Positions 44,270 to 56,021 of a DNA stretch of 64,000 bases are shown here, one piece after another. Made by a program: the position numbers and the translations under genes. The stretch is from the NCBI RefSeq assembly GCF_963259705.1, contig NC_081846.1, positions 58,516,205 to 58,580,204 of the forward strand, in the 5' to 3' direction. Source of the stretch: Myotis daubentonii. Its lineage: Eukaryota; Chordata; Mammalia; Chiroptera; Vespertilionidae. Under the pieces are notes generated by a model that was not told where the DNA came from, did not search any database, and saw only the letters and a list, made by a program, of their open reading frames with translations. Each line of letters starts with the position of its first letter. Within the stretch, counting starts at the first letter, position 1.

Positions 44270-44831
44270 TGTCGGGTGATTCCTTCCACGACCCGCGTGG
44301 AGTAGGGTTCGGTATCTGAAAGAGGAGCCGCACAACAAATGAGAGAAAGAGACACGAGATAATTTTGCAATATTGGAGGACCAGGCGGGCAAGTCCAACT
44401 CAAGGAGAGGGACTTCCACTGATGCTCAGGCCGTTCCAACCTTTTATTTGGTCTAGGGTAGCCCTAGGGTGAGGAGGTTTGTTTGGGGTAGCCCTAGGAT
44501 AAGGAGGTTTCAATGACACAGGGATCAGTGGACAAATTCCAGGAATAGACTAAGTATCTGATTAGCTCATCAATAGGTTTCCGGGAGTGGGCAGGGTATC
44601 TGATTAACAATAATCAACAAGAATCTACATAAGTATCTAAGGAATTATGGGAACTAAGGTGGGGATGCTTCAACTATTATTAGTGGTTCCTAGATTAACT
44701 GGGTGGTGCACAGCCCTGACCTTTGTTAGGACTTTCAAGCCCTGACCTTTACTAGGACTTTCAATGACTACTAGCTTTTGGGGGGTCTCTGTCTAAACTC
44801 AGCTAGTGAAGACGATGAATGGTCTCCGGCA
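44270..44831 (-). repeat. 5' LTR of the provirus, 562 bp
   Basis: On the minus strand TGCCGGAGACC to CACCCGACA, keeping intact TG and CA ends. AATAAA lies at 44443-44448. Compared with the 3' LTR I count 11 substitutions and one 6-base indel (GTGGTT present at about 44685 on plus, absent from the other). Several changes are at CpG. Confidence 0.96.
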
Positions 44832-44837
44832 AGATGG
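44832..44837. repeat. Target site duplication of the provirus, high-coordinate copy
   Basis: AGATGG, matching 36251-36256. Confidence 0.9.
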
Positions 44838-45868
44838 CAAAGCAGAGTTTGAAAGTTGAATAGTTTTAATGGCATGCCTGCCTTAAAACAAGGGGAAATT
44901 TTTAATGTCTTTAATCTATTGAATAAGGAACTCAACATAAAACACTGAAGCCAGATTGTACTAACTGGTTAATAAGGATTTCAATAAAGGTTCTTTCAAT
45001 TTGCTAACTGCAACCCCTACATATAATTGAATTCTACCATCTCATAATAAATTTGGTTAGTACTGCTAACAATAATATTTTTTTAATAATGTGTCCCCAA
45101 GTCTTGGGAAGTCAGTCTACTGGTGACTTTGAATGAATAATGGAATAAACCAGGTCACCTCAACCCCCAACCTCTGAGTCTCAACAATATGAGTCAAGAA
45201 AAGCAGGAATTAAAAAAATTATAGCCATCTGCTTGGCATCCTTAGATGACTATTTCTTTTTACAAACACCTAAATGCATCATAGGACCTCTTCCTCTACC
45301 ACTTACCAAAATGTGGCTCTAAAACTCACGAGTGGACCCCACCTCAGCTTTCTTCAGCAGAGCTGGTTTTCATTCACACTGTGCATATGCTCGGCTGGGG
45401 GAACAGGGCCAGCAGTTTCCTGGATCCCCATGTTCACTGTAATTTTTCCTTTCTAGTAAGACCTTCTTAATAATGTCACTTATTTACTTTACTGTTGGCT
45501 TCCCACCGACTCTGATGACTTTGGTATCAGATTCAAGATTTTGTACCCTAGAGCTTTTCCCATCATCTTTGGAGATGCTTAAATGGTTAGTGAGGCTACC
45601 ACTTTTGTGTCAGTTCTTTACCTTTTCAACTCAAATATAATTTTCTACTATTTCACTTTGGCACTTTGCATCCATAGCCACATCTTAGATCTTTTCCTCA
45701 AAGAGAACATATTTACTTCTGAAATCTTAAACTCAATCATCTTAGTTTTGTTTCTAACTCCTATTGCACCCCATTTTTATCTGACTTCCTCATTCTTCCC
45801 TCACCAGGTCATTTCACCTTTCATTTTATCGGTATCATATAAATTGTCTTCTTATTTTCAGATAGTTG
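44838..45868. other. No gene recognised; degraded LINE-like text after 45540
   Basis: 45580-45850 is pyrimidine-rich and could be an old LINE fragment. The ORF at 45583-45930 (plus) runs into the hAT element and is not credible as a gene. Confidence 0.35.
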
Positions 45869-45876
45869 GTCTAGTG

Positions 45877-46087
45877 CAGTGGCTGGCAAACTGCGGCTCA
45901 CGAGCCACATGCGGCTCTTTGGCCCCTTGAGTGTGGCTCTTCCACAAAATACCAACTTCTGTGCAAGGGCCACGAAGTTTCAATCGCACTGTATGTGCGC
46001 GCCCGCACGTGGTATTTTGTGGAAGAGCCACACTCAAGGGGCCAAAGAGCTGCATGTGGTTCACGAGCCGCAGTTTGCCAACCACCA
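45877..46087. mobile_element. Palindromic non-autonomous hAT transposon, 211 bp
   Basis: The two halves are near-perfect inverted copies of about 75 bases (left arm from CAGTGGCTGGCAAACTGCGG, right arm ending CCGCAGTTTGCCAACCACCA). A central 45-60 base loop is GC-rich (ATGTGCGCGCCCGCACG). The 8-bp duplication GTCTAGTG lies at 45869-45876 and 46088-46095. ORFs on both strands are an artefact of the palindrome. Confidence 0.94.
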
Positions 46088-46242
46088 GTCTAGTGAATTG
46101 AGCAAAATAATATCTCCCCTCCTGTGAATTCCTATGGAATGTCTGATATCTCCTCTTCTTCCTCCCAGTTAATTTCTTCAGGACATATAGGAACATTCTG
46201 TGGGTATATTTTATTCTCTAATAAGCCAACTTTATTCTAAAG

Positions 46243-46448
46243 TAGGGTCAGGGAACATCCGACCCTTGGGCTGTATAAGGGCGGAAAAATAATTTGGCCT
46301 GGCCCTACCAAGACATTAAGGGTGAGTTAATGAAATGTTTGACCAAATATAACAGGCTAATTTTTAAATTGATAATTTTGTTTGAACAACGAATGATGTT
46401 ACAAACATCCAAATGGCCCTTGACAGAAAAAAAGGTTTCCCACCCCTG
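46243..46448. mobile_element. Non-autonomous hAT transposon, 206 bp
   Basis: The right end AAAAGGTTTCCCACCCCTG pairs with the decayed left end TAGGGTCAGGGAACATCC. The perfect 8-bp duplication TTCTAAAG lies at 46235-46242 and 46449-46456. Confidence 0.92.
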
Positions 46449-46669
46449 TTCTAAAGACATATACTATTTGATCTTCCAACCTCTTGAAATTTACTCTTTG
46501 GTATGGGTGATTTTTTTCTCCTCCTACCTCTAAAACTCTTCTTCCCAAAGTTACTGATGGCCTAGTTAATATGGACCTTATATGATTGGCGCTCTGCCTA
46601 AATATTTAATGCAGCTAATTAATCTTTTTGTCTTAAACTTCTACCCATATTAACTTCCACAATGCCACT

Positions 46670-46890
46670 CTTTTTAAAAAATATATTTTTATTGATTTCA
46701 AAGAGGAAGGGAGAAGGAGAGAAAGATAGAAACATCGATGATGAGGGAGAATCATCAATCAGCTGCCTCCTGCATGCCCCCCACTGGGGATTGAGCCCAC
46801 AACTTGGGGAATGTGCCTTGACTGGGAATTAAACCGTTACCTCCTGGTTCATAAGTTGATGCTCAACCACTGAACTACACTGGCCAGGTG
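46670..46890 (-). mobile_element. VES SINE
   Basis: The order on plus is tail to head: TTTTTATTGATTTCAAAGAG, CTGCCTCCTGCATGCCCCCC, ACCTCCTGGTTCATAAGTTG, ACTACACTGGCCAGG. A perfect 13-base duplication CCACAATGCCACT lies at 46657-46669 and 46891-46903. Confidence 0.96.
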
Positions 46891-47619
46891 CCACAATGCC
46901 ACTGTTTCCACGAGTTGTCCTCCTCTCCTTTGCCTTCTCGTCTCTTGTTCTTTGATGCTCCTATTTTTCCGCTTTCACTTTAAATATTGGTGTTCAACCA
47001 GAATGCCCTTTGCCTCCCTTTCTTCTGACATCACACTCTTCTGTGAGCTTTGACACACATCCTTTTTCTTGAAATACCATTACTATTAATATGCTGCAGA
47101 TTATTCTACATCTCTGAATCTTTTCTTGAAGATACATCTACCCAAATACTTATTGAAAAAGTGTACTATATATGTAAGTTCTAGAAGTATCTTAAACTCA
47201 ACTTGTAAAATTCCAAAATTCTTCATTTGCATTCCATCATCTCCTCTCTATTATAAACCCCTAAACATAATCCTCTTCCTATATTCCCCAATTTGGAGAT
47301 TATTGCTATCACCTACTCAATCTTCCAAGCTAGAATGGGAGGCACCTAGAAAATTTATCAACTGGATACCTTATCACCATATCCTCTGCTCTGTTCCTTT
47401 TATATATCTTCTCTGTATCTCTACTGCCAATGGTTACCTCAAGTTTCCTTTATTTTTTATGTAAATTACTGCAGTGGCTTCCTTTAAGTTCTCATATTCT
47501 TATTAACCTACCCTCTACATTGCTGACATCTAATTTTGTTACTACTATGATTAAAATCTTGCGGTGCTTCCCCATTGGTTTGAAAAGGACCAGATATAAA
47601 GACAATTTGTGAACTCATG

Positions 47620-48595
47620 CTACTCAATATCAGTAAAACAAACAATCTCATTTTAAAAAATGGGCAGAAGACCTGAATAAAAACATTTCTCCAAAGATGA
47701 TATACAAATGGCCAGCAGACACATGAAAAATGCTCCACATAGCTAATCATTAGGGAAATGTCATCAGCCACACCGAGATATTACCTCACACCTGTCAGAA
47801 TGGCAGCTATCAAAAAGGCAACAAAGAATAAGCGTTGGCAAGAACGCGGGGGAAAAGGAGCCTTACCCACTGTCGGTGGGATTATAAACTGGCACAGCCA
47901 CTATAGAAAACAGTGTGAAGGTTTCTTAAAAAGTTAAAAATAAGATTGCCATATGACCTTGCAATCTCTCTTTTGGGTATTTATCCAAAGAAATTGAAAA
48001 AACTAATTTGAAAATACATATGCACCCTTATGTTCATTGCAGCACTGTTTACAATAGCCAAATATGGAAGCAAACTAAATGTCTATCAATAGACAAATAG
48101 ATAAAGAGAATGGATACCTATGTACAATAAAATGTTACTCAGCCATAGAAAAGAATGAAATATTGCCATTTGCAACAATAGGAATGAACCTAGAATATAC
48201 TGTGTCATGTAAAATAAGACAAAGACAGATATATGATTTCACTTATATTTGGAATTTAAAAAACAAAATAAATGAGCAAATTAAGCAAAATAGTAGCCAA
48301 CTCTCAGATATAGAGGGATAATTGATGGTTGCCATATTAGAGGGGCAATGAGGGGATGGTAGAAAAAAATAAATAATTAAGAATTACACACTGCCAATTA
48401 TAAAATTAGTTATAGGGATGTAAAATGCAACATACGAATACAGTCAATAATGTTGTAACAACTATGCATGGTGTCATGTGGGTACCAGATTTCTCATGGT
48501 GATCGCTTTGTCATATATATAAATGTGTGATCACTATGTTGTACATCTGAAACATATGATAGTGTATTTTGACTTTAATTTAAAAATAAACTAAA
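47620..48595 (+). mobile_element. L1 LINE 3' end (ORF2 remnant plus 3' UTR)
   Basis: Well-known L1 ORF2 end sequence: AAAAATGGGCAGAAGACCTG, TTACCTCACACCTGTCAGAA, TGGGATTATAAACTGGCACA and ACTCAGCCATAGAAAAGAAT. A 3' UTR follows, to about 48595. Coding is disrupted throughout. It is 5' truncated. Confidence 0.92.
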
Positions 48596-48879
48596 ATGAC
48601 TATAGGTGAAGACTTCAAATATCTGAAATTTCCCTCTAACTTCCTTTCACATTAATGTACCACACTGATATTTGAACCACATCAGCTATAAATCTTTATT
48701 TGTTACACGTACTATCACCACCTGCATTTTTCCCCTCTTTCTCCCTCTCTGACAGGATAACTCCTACTGATCTTTCAAAGGTCCACTGGAGTTATATCTT
48801 TTGAGTAACTTGCTATTTTCTGCTGTAACTCTCTGTAGTTATCTCTGTTGTAATTTTTATAATTGTAACTGTCTCCTTT

Positions 48880-49010
48880 TTCCATGGACTGTTAGTTTCC
48901 TGAGAATGTGAATTGCAGTCTTCATGTCACTCATAAGAATTTCAAATGGTGCATAGCGAATAATATGTGCTCAATTAATATTTATTGAATATATAGACAG
49001 AAAAATTATA
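48880..49010 (+). repeat. L2-type 3' end
   Basis: GTTAGTTTCCTGAGAATGTG, TAATATGTGCTCAATTAATA and TTTATTGAATATATA follow the L2 tail layout. Confidence 0.55.
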
Positions 49011-52000
49011 AAAGTCAAGTGAGCAATCTATGTGTCATTTACCCTTTTAAATGTCAGCTTTAGAATGATGTAATTCCAGGGAATTCTGTGCCTGTTACTG
49101 GGGAATCCAATAAGACCTCAATTGTTTTGCAGTGTAATCCCATTGTCTTCATTTTCTAATGTTCCCACTATATTTTGATACAATCTTATTCCATTAATTT
49201 TACTGGAAAAAATGTGTAGGAGAAAACAGACATAAATTTCCCATGAGTAAGAAAAGTCTTTTTAGAAATTAACATAAATAGAATTGAAAAGCTAATAATA
49301 AAAAAAAAGCCCTTTAAACATGAAAAGGAAACAATATATCTAAACACCTTGATCAACAGTACTTTATCACACCAGTTCCTGTGTAAAAAATGTAAGGTTC
49401 AAGAAATACTAGCTTATTAATTAGTATAGGTCCTTCTCACTTTTCTAAAATTTGTTCTTATAGTGTCTTGTTTGAAGCCCTCCATCATCAGAGTTAAAAA
49501 GACCAGTTAACGAATTATTTTAGCAAGAACATTTAAATTTTTGAATTTTCAACATTACAGTTTTCAACTTTATTTTCATAAGAGAGTTCTAGTGGAAGTA
49601 TAGAATCTTATTGGCTTTTATTTTGGTATGTTGTGCACCAATGCAGGTTACAACAACCATTTTTATTTTTTGCAGAGAGATGTTGACACACATCTGTTCA
49701 AATATATTGACGTTTCCATCTCAACTGCATCAGTTGCCTGAAACAAGCTCACTCCTCTTTGTGAATGTAGAATCAGGGAGGGGGCACTGAATGGAGGAAA
49801 GGCATTTTACAATTTGTCAAGATATATATTCAAGCACTTTAAAAAAATCAGCGCTGTGTCCAACTTGAGCTAATAAGCTAATGACTGCTTATCCTTTATA
49901 TTAAGGCTTCAAAGCAGCTCTTAACTAAATGAGCCAATTATTATATTGCCATGTATTTTTTATTCCTTCCTGTTAAAACATGCACTTGGTGTTGTATAGA
50001 ATTTTTATGCTTATTAAAAAAATAACCAGTATGTATGAGCTTATGAAAGGAAACCTCACTCAGATTTTTAAAAAGCAAATGAAAACCTTCAAATCTAACT
50101 GGTGCCATATGGTACACTCAGAAACACTTGTAAAGGGAATGTTAAACCTTGAATATATTAATGATTTTTACTGAAAGGAGAAAAATGCTTCTTTTCCATC
50201 TTTTCATCTTAAAAGACTTATGACTAGGGCATTATAGAGCACTTTTCTATACAAAGAAGTGAATTCCGTAACAGAAAACCTTGTATTGGTTTTATTATCA
50301 TTTGCATGGCTTTGAGCAAGACAAAACATTAACACTGCCCTAACAGTGCTCTTAAGAGATTAAAGACAAAGATATCCACAGCTGACTTTCCACTGATATA
50401 TATTTTTTTAATTTCTCTCAATAAAACTCTTTACTCTGACCTTGATGTGAAGATACAGCACAACCAATTAGTGAGATGCACTCATGTGCCTCTACAGAAG
50501 AGTCTCCTTCCTCTGCCATTCATTTGTCTTCTTACATGTGAAGTCTCTTAATCTAAACTTATACTAATTTGTAAAACAGCCACAGAAGAGACTCATTGTT
50601 GTTGTTTTCTTCTCTCAAATTGCAAATGTGAACTACCCAGAAAGCAAAGAATTGTTAGGTTAAGGAGAGCACCTGCATCTCTACAGTACATTCATTTCTT
50701 CCCATCAGTTTGTCAGTGTTAGGTAGGACCATCATTTATTAAAAACAAGAGAGTGCTTTAATTTCCAGTGTATTGCCCACTGAGCTTTCTGGTTATCTTA
50801 CACGGATACTATAGTCACAAACATACATATCTTATTATTTTTTCATATATCACTACGCACATCTCATTGGTTGAGATGGGATAATATTTTCCTAGTATAA
50901 AGCTAAGAAAAATTCACGAGGCTGAATTTTTCTTTCATTGGGTTGCTTTTTTTAAGCTATCTGAGTTTGTTTTCTATTGAATCTAGCGCAGTGGGCTGGA
51001 ATGAAACACTGAGAAAAGGTCTCAACATTCCGTCTTACTTTTAGCTGTGTCCCTTGAAAGTATACCTCTTTCCAATTTTCATGGGCTTCTTTTTACTTTT
51101 GACCCATGTCAAATGTGTGTTTTAAATGACTGCCCTTATGTTTTCCCAGATATTTTAGGTAATGATCATTTTCGGAAGGAAGAGGTAATCAACATTTCAA
51201 CCCAAAATAACAACATCTCAGTGAGTTTCTACTATTCCCTTGATTAGAAGTTAAATCACCTTTTCCTTGACGTTTCTTTGGCTAGCAATATGATTTGATT
51301 TTCAAGGAATTGTTTTATATTTTGACACATTTACTTTACAGATATCAAGAAGATGTAGATGTCTAGGTGACAAACAAGAATAGCATTGGAGAAGAATGCC
51401 CTTGTAGAATATGTTTCATTTAGACCTGGACAACTGTTGTTTATCAAGACATAGAAGTAAATTAGCAAAGTATTTAGCTGATTTATTTAATCATCTGTGT
51501 GTCTTCCACAGTGGGGCTCTCTAATTTTAATGTATGTATGGTTTAATGCACCTGAAAATGGAATGGAAATTGAAAATTGAGAAAAATAAAGTGGCAATAA
51601 AATTAAGGTAGTAAATTGTATATGGATCATAGAAAAGTAATATTATACTGGTCATTTTGAGGAAATAATTTGTAGTGAAATTACATTTCTAAAATCAGAA
51701 CATGATTTGGCATCTAGGTATAAGCTGAAACCTAGATGTGTTTACAAAAGTAGGAACTATTCAATTTCAGTCTTCTGGAAGTTTACAGGGTCTGCTCATG
51801 AGACCACTAAGGGATCTGCTGGTTAAATCTGCTCTTCTGATTAAGGTCTAGAATCTCAATATTTGGAACTATGACTTGAAGCTTAGCTTATACTGCAAAA
51901 GATGCAAAGTAATGCATGTCAATGTAAAAAATAAGACAATAAAAAAGAACGTTTGTAGTAAAAATGTACTAACAATACTTAAGGCCATCAAGCTCTACAG

Positions 52001-55000
52001 AAATGTGTCTAACAGAAGGTTATGGGGCTTCACCTGTGGAGGGACTATAGAGTAAGAGAAAACAGAGGATTCAAACATTTACGGCTTATCAAACGTTCTC
52101 TAGGTTGTCATTCAAATCCCTTTGCATTACTCAAACATTAAAATAGAACAAGAGTACAGATGCTCACACTGTGTGAAGAGAGGCAAGAACTCATGGGCGA
52201 GGAGACTGATCAAGTCTTGGGTGATCAGATGATTTTTTTTTTTTTTACTGCCTGAGGGATTTTCTTGGGCGCACAACTCTCTAAGTAATTGAACTCTGTG
52301 AATGGGCAAATCACTGAGAAATGGAATCTTTTCATGGCAGGGATGGGAACCCTAGAAAATAAACATCTTGAAAATAAATATCCTTTTTGAGTTTTCCATA
52401 AAATTAGTAAAGTCTAAAGGCCACGTCTTTCTCACGGTTGTACTAGAAAAGTAGAAAAGATAGAAAAAAGAAAATAGGAAGGCAAAGAGGACCAATCAGA
52501 CACTGATTTCGGTAAGACAAAAGCCATTTAACAAAAGTTTGGCAGTGAATTTGTGACTATAGAGGAGGCTAGTTCACCATTACCAAGTATAATTCCCAGG
52601 GATGAGATGAGTTCACATCTTTGCCTATCCAGTAGACTCTTTCTTTACAGGCAAATTCATACTGAAATATGTGTATAGAAATGTGGCTGTTCAAATTTCC
52701 ACTTGTTTCTAATGTTCAACTTGCATACTAAGTCAATGTATCTTTGATAATTTTCATAAATATATATAGAGATAAATTCTAAATTTGTTGCAATTAATAA
52801 AAACCTAATTTCCTGGATACTTAAAATAATGTTTGGTATACTTTGGTTCTATGAATGTTTATGTTCAAATAATGCTTTCTGAAACACAATTATATTAACA
52901 TTTGATGTATTTTCTTCTAGTAATTTTTCTAATTGTTTTATTACCAAGTGAAAATTTCATAATATTATAATGTGTAAGAATATTATAATGTGCCATCATC
53001 CCTCTCCCATCCTTCTATCCAAAGGTAAGTACTCAAAAGTGTTATATGGCTTTTTCCCATTAAGAACAAAACATCAAACTTATTATAACTTGTTTTTATG
53101 CAATGCATTAAGCAATTTTTACTCCATGTCTCAGTATTTCTAATGCAAAGACATAAATTGTAAATTAGATGAAGATCCTGATTTTCTGAGGGCTTTATGA
53201 GGTTGTGAGGTTGAGATTTCCTCCTAATTATCACAGATTGGGCTAGAATTCTAATTATTCATAGGGTCTATGTACTGTGCAGAGAAGCAAGTAACATGGC
53301 TCCCAGGAAAGTGACTCGAAGAGAAGCATTGAGAGGAAGCCTGTCAGTTTTCAGAAGGGTTATTCATGCCGAGTCCTGTTGGAGAGATTAAACCCATGCA
53401 GGATGCCCCCTCGTTCTGCCCTCAATGACATTAGAGGCCATAAAGCAGCTTAGGAGTGTGTTTTTCCACCAAAGTGAATGCAAAGGACAAAAGGCAAAGG
53501 GTAATTAGCTCCTAACCTGGAGAGCTCATAAGAGAAGGAAATTCCATCACTTTGACTATTTTGAAAGAGTGCATGTGTGAAGCAGCATGTGTTCATCAGT
53601 AATAGAAGTCTATTTTATTAGGATTCTATATGGCAGGTCACAAACTCAAATGGCCACGTGGATGGGCAGTCACACAAAGGAGTGAAGGTGGCTGGAACTG
53701 GTGACGGTAAGAGCACGGGCGCTATCTGATTTCTGTCATTTGGTGAAAGGCCAGAATGTGGACTGAGGGTTGCATATCATCTGATTTTTTAAGAGATCCA
53801 CAAATAAGAATATTCTTTTACAATCTGCTATCGTATATGCATTGGTAATTATTTTAATGTTAAAACAATATATGTGCCAATCAACATGTGTTTGTGTAAC
53901 AAGCCAAATCCACGGGCCTCTAGGGTGGGACTTCTGACCTAGCTACTTAGGCCAGCTGTATGATGCCAAGTCTTTTAAGTCAAGGTATAGTCAAAGGGGT
54001 CAGTGCCACTGACACAGAACTTCTTATTCATTCTTTTATCCACAGAGGATTTATTAAGAGAATGTAGTATATAGTTCCCAATCTATATCAAATGCCAGTG
54101 ACTTAAACAATATAAAATACCTTTCTGGTATGCCTTCCTCCACACACAGCTTCCATATCATGACCTAGATGGCTGCTCCGGCTCCTGCCACCGAATGATC
54201 ACATCAGCATTCCAGGTAATGGGAAATGAGGAAGAAGAAATGTAGTGCATCTGAGGACATCGCCCAGAAGGTTTACATGCTATTTCCACTCACATCCAAT
54301 TGGCCCAGTCAGTCACAGTACCTAGCAAACAGAGGGCTAGAAAATGTAATATTTGTACTTGGCAGCAACGTCTCCATCCGAAGTTTGATGATTATATTTC
54401 TAAAATACGAGGAAACATCTAGAATTCTCTGCAACCAGAACCCTACTGTACTAGACTGCATTATGAGAGGTAAGTTCCAATAAAAAGTATTTTATTAAAA
54501 TGCTCATAAATTTAAAATCCAGGAAGGCATATATTCTCGAGGAATAACGTTATCCAAGACAAGGGAATGGTATGATCAAAGAAATAAGGGTTGGATGATG
54601 TGGTGTTTTGTATGATATTGGAGGTTTAGCTCAGAACTTCATTGGCCTTCTCAAGCACAATGACAACCTCCCAGGAAGGAGATCATGTAGAAGATATAGC
54701 CATTGAAGTTGGCCTCTGATCCTGGAACCTTGCTAATTCCAGAGAATACTGCCAGACTAAGTTGTATTTTTATTCTATCAGACCCACCCACTTCATAAAC
54801 ATGGAACTAGCATGAAGAAAGCTTTGCCAGCCAACAATAGTACTACCTGTTTCCCTCTTGAATTGCCCATCATTGGGAATTAAGTGCCTAAGAAAAAGGA
54901 CTAGGTCCTTATACCACCCAAACCTATGCAATATCTGGTGCATTAACAAAGGTATGGAGATAAAACACAGACATAAGAACCAATCTCCCACCTTGATAAA

Positions 55001-55800
55001 ATCTCAAAACATTTCAAGATATACCACTCTGACTACTTTAGGAAAGCATCAATTTCCAGAAGACTGACCCAGCCTCATTATTTAACTTAGGGATACCCAC
55101 CCATCCTGATACTATTTCCTGCTGAACCACCAAGACCAACTTATAATTCCAACTCATTGATGGAGATAATTACACAAGAACAGCCTTCTACTTTTTCCTC
55201 TCATATACCGATATTTAATCCCAGCCTATTTGCCCTTAATTAATCTAAGAATTCTTGACTTCCAGATCTTGACTACAATCTTCAGAAGTTTATCTTCTTC
55301 TATTTCTTCTATATTTGTTATTCAACTTTTTTCTCTCTTCATTGTATTTTTCAAATAGGGTTTTCTCAAAAAACATGGCCTTGATTTTTTTCATTTGTAA
55401 TCCTGCTCCCAAATCTCTTAGGAGATCTCTGAACAACTCTTGTTTAGACTTCTGACCTCAAAATCTAATCTCTGCCCCAAACACTCTGCCAGAGCCCCAT
55501 TTGTCTTCAAATCCGTACTCATTTACTAGAGGGAGGGCAAGCCTCCCTGAAACAGAGATTTTATAAGTGCTATACATGTAGTAAATATGTCTTTCTATTA
55601 ATAACTTTCTTTGTACCATCAGCACCTCTAAAATATGCAGTAAAATTTCTACTGAGATAAGAAGAGAAAAAAAATATAATGATTTTTCTGTCTGGCATAT
55701 AACTCCTGATAAATACTGTAGGTTGGCTTTAAATAATTATAGTGTCAATAAAAAAATACCCATACTTAGGTAATGAAAGACATTATTTAAAAGGACTTTT
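49011..55800. other. Long stretch without recognisable gene or young transposon
   Basis: Nearly 7 kb with no Helitron, hAT, VES or L1 terminus. ORFs are all below 90 codons and unassignable. 54120-54430 contains degraded strings of an ancient interspersed repeat (TTTCCACTCACATCCAATTG, GGCTAGAAAATGTAATATTT), family uncertain. Parts such as 49600-50000 and 50580-50700 look evenly composed and could be conserved, but this needs alignment. Confidence 0.35.
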
Positions 55801-56021
55801 GCACCCAGCTGTCATAACTCAGTGGATGAGTGTCAACCTATGAACCAGGAGGTCACGGTTCGATTCCCAGTCAGAGCACATGCCTAGTTTGTGAGCTCAA
55901 TCCCCAGTGTGTGGCATTCAGGAGGCAGCCAATCAATGATTCTCTCTCATCATTGAAGTTTCAATCTCTCTCTCTCTCACTTCCTCTCTGAAATCAATAC
56001 AAATACATTTAAAAAAAAAAA
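55801..56021 (+). mobile_element. VES SINE
   Basis: The tRNA-like head CCAGCTGTCATAACTCAGTG and a GGTTCGATTCCCAGTCAG B box lead to GGAGGCAGCCAATCAATG and a CT-rich segment. It ends with AATACATTTAAAAAAAAAAA. The approximate duplication GACTTTTGC/GACTATTGC flanks it. Confidence 0.93.

Larger units (their letters stand above)
36257..44831 (-). mobile_element. Class II (betaretrovirus-like) endogenous retrovirus, 8.6 kb
   Basis: The provirus is complete in outline on the minus strand: 5' LTR (44270-44831), lysine-tRNA-type primer site, leader, gag (42572-43795), dUTPase-protease, pol, a 3' region without recognisable env, polypurine tract, 3' LTR (36257-36812). AGATGG flanks both sides. The class II assignment rests on the gag-pro-pol arrangement with two -1 frameshift sites, the dUTPase domain ahead of protease, a G-patch-like segment, two zinc knuckles and the 6-bp duplication. 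LTRs differ by 11 substitutions and a 6-bp indel. The protease active site and at least five pol positions are broken, so the copy cannot be autonomous. A VES SINE lies in its 3' part. Confidence 0.95.
46096..47610 (+). repeat. Old L2-like LINE, carrying nested hAT and VES insertions
   Basis: Text before 46235, between 46457 and 46656, and after 46904 reads as one degraded L2-like segment (CCTCCTACCTCTAAAACTCT, TCTACATCTCTGAATCTTTT, AATCTTGCGGTGCTTCCCCA). Both younger elements have target duplications inside it. Confidence 0.5.

Noticed and set aside
54226..54483. 85-codon plus-strand ORF as a host exon
   Set aside because: No domain, no convincing splice context, and the same stretch contains strings of an ancient interspersed repeat.
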